Assembly (NCBI GenBank): GCA_958415665.1
Contig: CATYZK010000051.1
Location: forward strand, 1-7,747
Origin: an uncultured Collinsella sp.
GTDB lineage: Bacteria; Actinomycetota; Coriobacteriia; Coriobacteriales; Coriobacteriaceae
Reading direction: 5' to 3'
Length of the DNA: 7,747 bases
Shown here: positions 6,860-7,747 of the stretch, one piece after another
How positions within the stretch are numbered: position 1 is the first letter of the stretch
Layout of the letters: every line of letters starts with the position of its first letter
Made by a program: the position numbers and the translations under genes
The notes under the pieces: generated by a model
Told to the model about the DNA's origin: nothing
Seen by the model: the letters and a program-made list of their open reading frames with translations, nothing else
Databases searched by the model: none

Positions 6860-6994
6860 GGTCCCCGACCGGAGGGGCCGGATATAAGGTTTCCTGCTCT
6901 ACAGTCCTGCGCAAGACGAAGGCCACATTAAGTGGCCTTCTTTGCGTGCGGAACTCGCGATAAACCTTATATCCGGCCCCTCCGGTCGGGGACC
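6860..6994. repeat. 135-nt element with perfect 33-nt inverted arms
   Basis: The left arm (6860-6892) and right arm (6962-6994) are exact reverse complements over 33 nt, each with a GC-rich outer part and an AT-containing inner part (GGATATAAGG). The 69-nt middle (6893-6961) holds a second, smaller hairpin. The GC-rich outer part of each arm can also fold locally (GGTC-CCC-GACC in the left arm, GGTC-GGG-GACC in the right). The element begins 12 nt after the tsaD stop, between convergent transcription units. No duplication of flanking bases is visible just outside the arms. It may be a MITE-like element, a pair of inverted palindromic repeats around a terminator, or a large transcription and RNA-stability structure. 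The sequence alone does not separate these. Confidence 0.85.
6918..6943 (+). terminator. Probable intrinsic terminator of the acpS-tsaD operon
   Basis: A perfect 9-bp stem, GAAGGCCAC / GTGGCCTTC (6918-6926 and 6932-6940), with a 5-nt ATTAA loop is followed by TTT. The stem can be extended by CGCAA/TTGCG (6910-6914 and 6942-6946) across a small internal loop. It lies at the centre of the larger inverted repeat. The U tract is short, so termination may depend on the combined structure. The next T-rich stretch (TTTCT) follows the right outer arm at 6995. Confidence 0.65.
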
Positions 6995-7096
6995 TTTCTG
7001 TATCGATATAGCTTCTGAGCCGGTTTGGCGTCGACAACGTCCAGCAAGATTAACAAGCCAGCGTCGAATTTCCGGCGTTCTTTAGGTGAAAATTAT
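6995..7096. other. Intergenic stretch between inverted repeat and toxin gene
   Basis: About 100 nt follow the right arm of the inverted repeat. Apart from the weak minus-strand hairpin at 7057-7076, I see no coding region, strong repeat or promoter-like signal here. Confidence 0.5.
7046..7076 (-). terminator. Weak candidate terminator of the toxin-antitoxin unit
   Basis: On the minus strand, GCCGG and CTGGC (7072-7076 and 7057-7061) can form a 5-bp stem with one G-U pair and a 10-nt loop, followed by TTGTTAATCTT. The stem is short and the loop large, so this is tentative. Read-through would run into the 135-nt inverted repeat, which could stop the transcript instead. Confidence 0.25.
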
Positions 7097-7411
7097 CTAC
7101 TTGATAATCGATTCAATATCGCGGCTCTTATATAGCAGTCGGCGGACTTCCATGATATTGCCAATGACAACATAGAAGACAATGTAATTGCCAACATAAA
7201 AGCGGTAATACGGGCGAGGGCGTTTTCTTGTCGATGGATATGTTGAAGCTAGGGTCGGATTTTTGAGGTGTTCTAGTATTCCCATTTCGACATTGTCGAC
7301 AAACCTGTTTGCCGCGGCTGGATTATTGAGATCGAACGCAATATATGATGCCGCTTGGCTGAGGTCCTCCCAAAATAGCGGAAGGTATCGGAGTTTATAG
7401 GGCTCGTTCAT
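7097..7411 (-). CDS. RelE/ParE-superfamily toxin of a type II toxin-antitoxin pair
   Basis: The 104-aa protein has the RelE/ParE layout. An N-terminal strand (YKLRYLP) is followed by two helices with the usual pattern of small and hydrophobic residues (DLSQAASYIAFDL, then NPAAANRFVDNVEMGILEHL). Next come a YPSTRKRPRPYYRFYVGNYI segment and closing strands (IVFYVVIGN, MEVRRLLYKSRD). The end motif V-R-R-L-L-Y-K-S-R-D matches the typical family ending of a strand plus a basic Arg-Asp. Members either cleave ribosome-bound mRNA (RelE) or poison gyrase (ParE); sequence alone does not decide which. The start at 7411 was chosen because the frame can be extended 32 codons upstream only into antitoxin coding sequence, and residues there resemble nothing. 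The start overlaps the antitoxin end by 17 nt, with no strong Shine-Dalgarno, so it probably depends on antitoxin translation. Confidence 0.85.
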   Translation of the reverse strand: MNEPYKLRYLPLFWEDLSQAASYIAFDLNNPAAANRFVDNVEMGILEHLKNPTLASTYPSTRKRPRPYYRFYVGNYIVFYVVIGNIMEVRRLLYKSRDIESIIK

Positions 7412-7670
7412 CGAGACCGCCGTTGAGCATGTTTCTGACAGAGCTAAAGACGTCGTCATGCGTGTAGCGAAGCTGCATGTTGGCGGCTTGACGATCGGCG
7501 GCATCAAGTGCGCTTTCGATTGTGTTGCTCAGCGATTTGTACTGTTCAAAGCTCATGACGACCATAGAGCCCCGCCCATTTTTTGTTAGAAAAACAGGGC
7601 CCTCTTGTTCGACTTCGCGCTCAACGTCTGGGTAGTGATTCCTTAGATCGGATACTGGCCTAATGTTCAT
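7395..7670 (-). CDS. Phd/YefM-family antitoxin
   Basis: This 91-aa protein is the likely partner and neutraliser of the downstream toxin. Residues 1-50 match the Phd/YefM DNA-binding and dimerisation fold: an opening NIRPVSDLRNHYPDVEREV, then GPVFLTKNGRGSMVVMSFEQYKSL, where the TKNGRG turn and the V-x-S-x-E-x-Y ending are family hallmarks. Residues from about 51 to 91 are a variable, mostly helical tail expected to wrap the toxin. It has a strong AGGAGG at 7677-7682, 6 nt before its ATG, in contrast to the toxin's weak site, which fits the usual excess of antitoxin. It precedes and overlaps the toxin gene, the standard order. Base composition appears more AT-rich than the neighbouring operon, suggesting an acquired module. 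Confidence 0.88.
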   Translation of the reverse strand: MNIRPVSDLRNHYPDVEREVEQEGPVFLTKNGRGSMVVMSFEQYKSLSNTIESALDAADRQAANMQLRYTHDDVFSSVRNMLNGGLDERAL

Positions 7671-7676
7671 GCTATG

Positions 7677-7693
7677 CCTCCTGAAGTATCAGG
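7677..7693 (-). promoter_or_regulatory. Antitoxin Shine-Dalgarno partly within a small hairpin
   Basis: On the minus strand AGGAGG (7682 down to 7677) is the ribosome site of the antitoxin gene. Its first three bases lie in the 3' arm of a CCTGA-TACT-TCAGG hairpin (7693 down to 7680). The 5-bp stem is weak. It could modulate translation slightly or be half of a second protein-binding site. Confidence 0.5.
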
Positions 7694-7696
7694 ACC

Positions 7697-7714
7697 TTAT
7701 CATAATTATGATAA
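7697..7714 (-). promoter_or_regulatory. Perfect 18-bp palindrome, candidate toxin-antitoxin operator/promoter
   Basis: TTATCATAATTATGATAA is identical to its reverse complement. It lies 26 nt upstream of the antitoxin ATG. Phd/YefM antitoxins repress their own operon by binding palindromes at the promoter, so this is the obvious operator. It contains two minus-strand -10-like hexamers, TATGAT (7704-7699) and CATAAT (7710-7705), but I see no good -35 at standard spacing, so the exact promoter is uncertain. Confidence 0.7.
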
Positions 7715-7747
7715 CAGAGTTGAGATTTGGGATGGGAGTCCCTCGGG

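Noticed and set aside
6690..7037. Minus-strand open frame of 115 codons across the inverted repeat
   Set aside because: Its sequence is mostly translation of the repeat arms and the tsaD end in antisense; no start signal or family resemblance.
7412..7507. N-terminal extension of the toxin by 32 codons
   Set aside because: It lies inside the antitoxin coding region and does not resemble RelE/ParE N termini; the start at 7411 gives the normal length.
7731..7747. GGGAGTCCC-type short symmetry at the window edge
   Set aside because: Only a 4-bp symmetry and cut by the window end; not enough to call a site.
1..7747. CRISPR array, tRNA or rRNA gene, transposase, phage module
   Set aside because: No regularly spaced direct repeats, cloverleaf, rRNA-like stretch or transposase/integrase motifs were seen.

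Overview
The window looks like a chromosomal segment of a moderately GC-rich actinobacterium. A Coriobacteriia gut lineage such as Collinsella is my best guess. This rests on three things: gene order (nnr-alr-tsaE-tsaB-rimI-tsaD is the classical actinobacterial arrangement), codon usage rich in G and C at third positions, and the joining of tsaB, rimI and tsaD into one reading frame. The assignment is an inference from sequence character and recalled gene families, not from a database search.

Bases 24-6847 (+ strand) form one tightly packed housekeeping operon of six genes: acpS (holo-ACP synthase with a C-terminal tail), nnr (bifunctional NAD(P)HX epimerase/dehydratase), alr (alanine racemase), a family 4 [4Fe-4S] uracil-DNA glycosylase, tsaE, and a 794-residue TsaB-RimI-TsaD fusion. 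Gaps are 0, 2, 8 and 12 nt, and the last pair overlaps by 14 nt, so polycistronic transcription and translational coupling are very likely. Together the genes supply phosphopantetheinylated acyl carrier protein, repair of damaged nicotinamide cofactors, D-alanine for peptidoglycan, uracil removal from DNA, and the TsaB/D/E part of the machinery making the t6A37 tRNA modification. The RimI module would acetylate the ribosomal protein S18 N-terminus. The t6A enzyme TsaC/Sua5 is not in the window.

Bases 6848-7096 are a convergent intergenic region. It is dominated by a 135-nt structure (6860-6994): two perfect 33-nt inverted arms enclosing a smaller terminator-like hairpin. It begins only 12 nt after the tsaD stop codon and could be a MITE-like or paired palindromic repeat element, a strong transcription barrier, or both.

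Bases 7097-7670 (- strand) carry a compact type II toxin-antitoxin pair of lower apparent GC: a Phd/YefM-type antitoxin overlapping a downstream RelE/ParE-type toxin by 17 nt. Upstream of the antitoxin are a strong AGGAGG Shine-Dalgarno and a perfect 18-bp palindrome (7697-7714) that is the obvious candidate autoregulatory operator. The module looks like an accessory insertion beside the core operon.

I found no CRISPR array, tRNA, rRNA, transposase or clearly new multi-gene system. The points most worth a second look are the triple fusion, the long inverted-repeat element, and substitutions at usually conserved active-site positions in the alanine racemase and AcpS.
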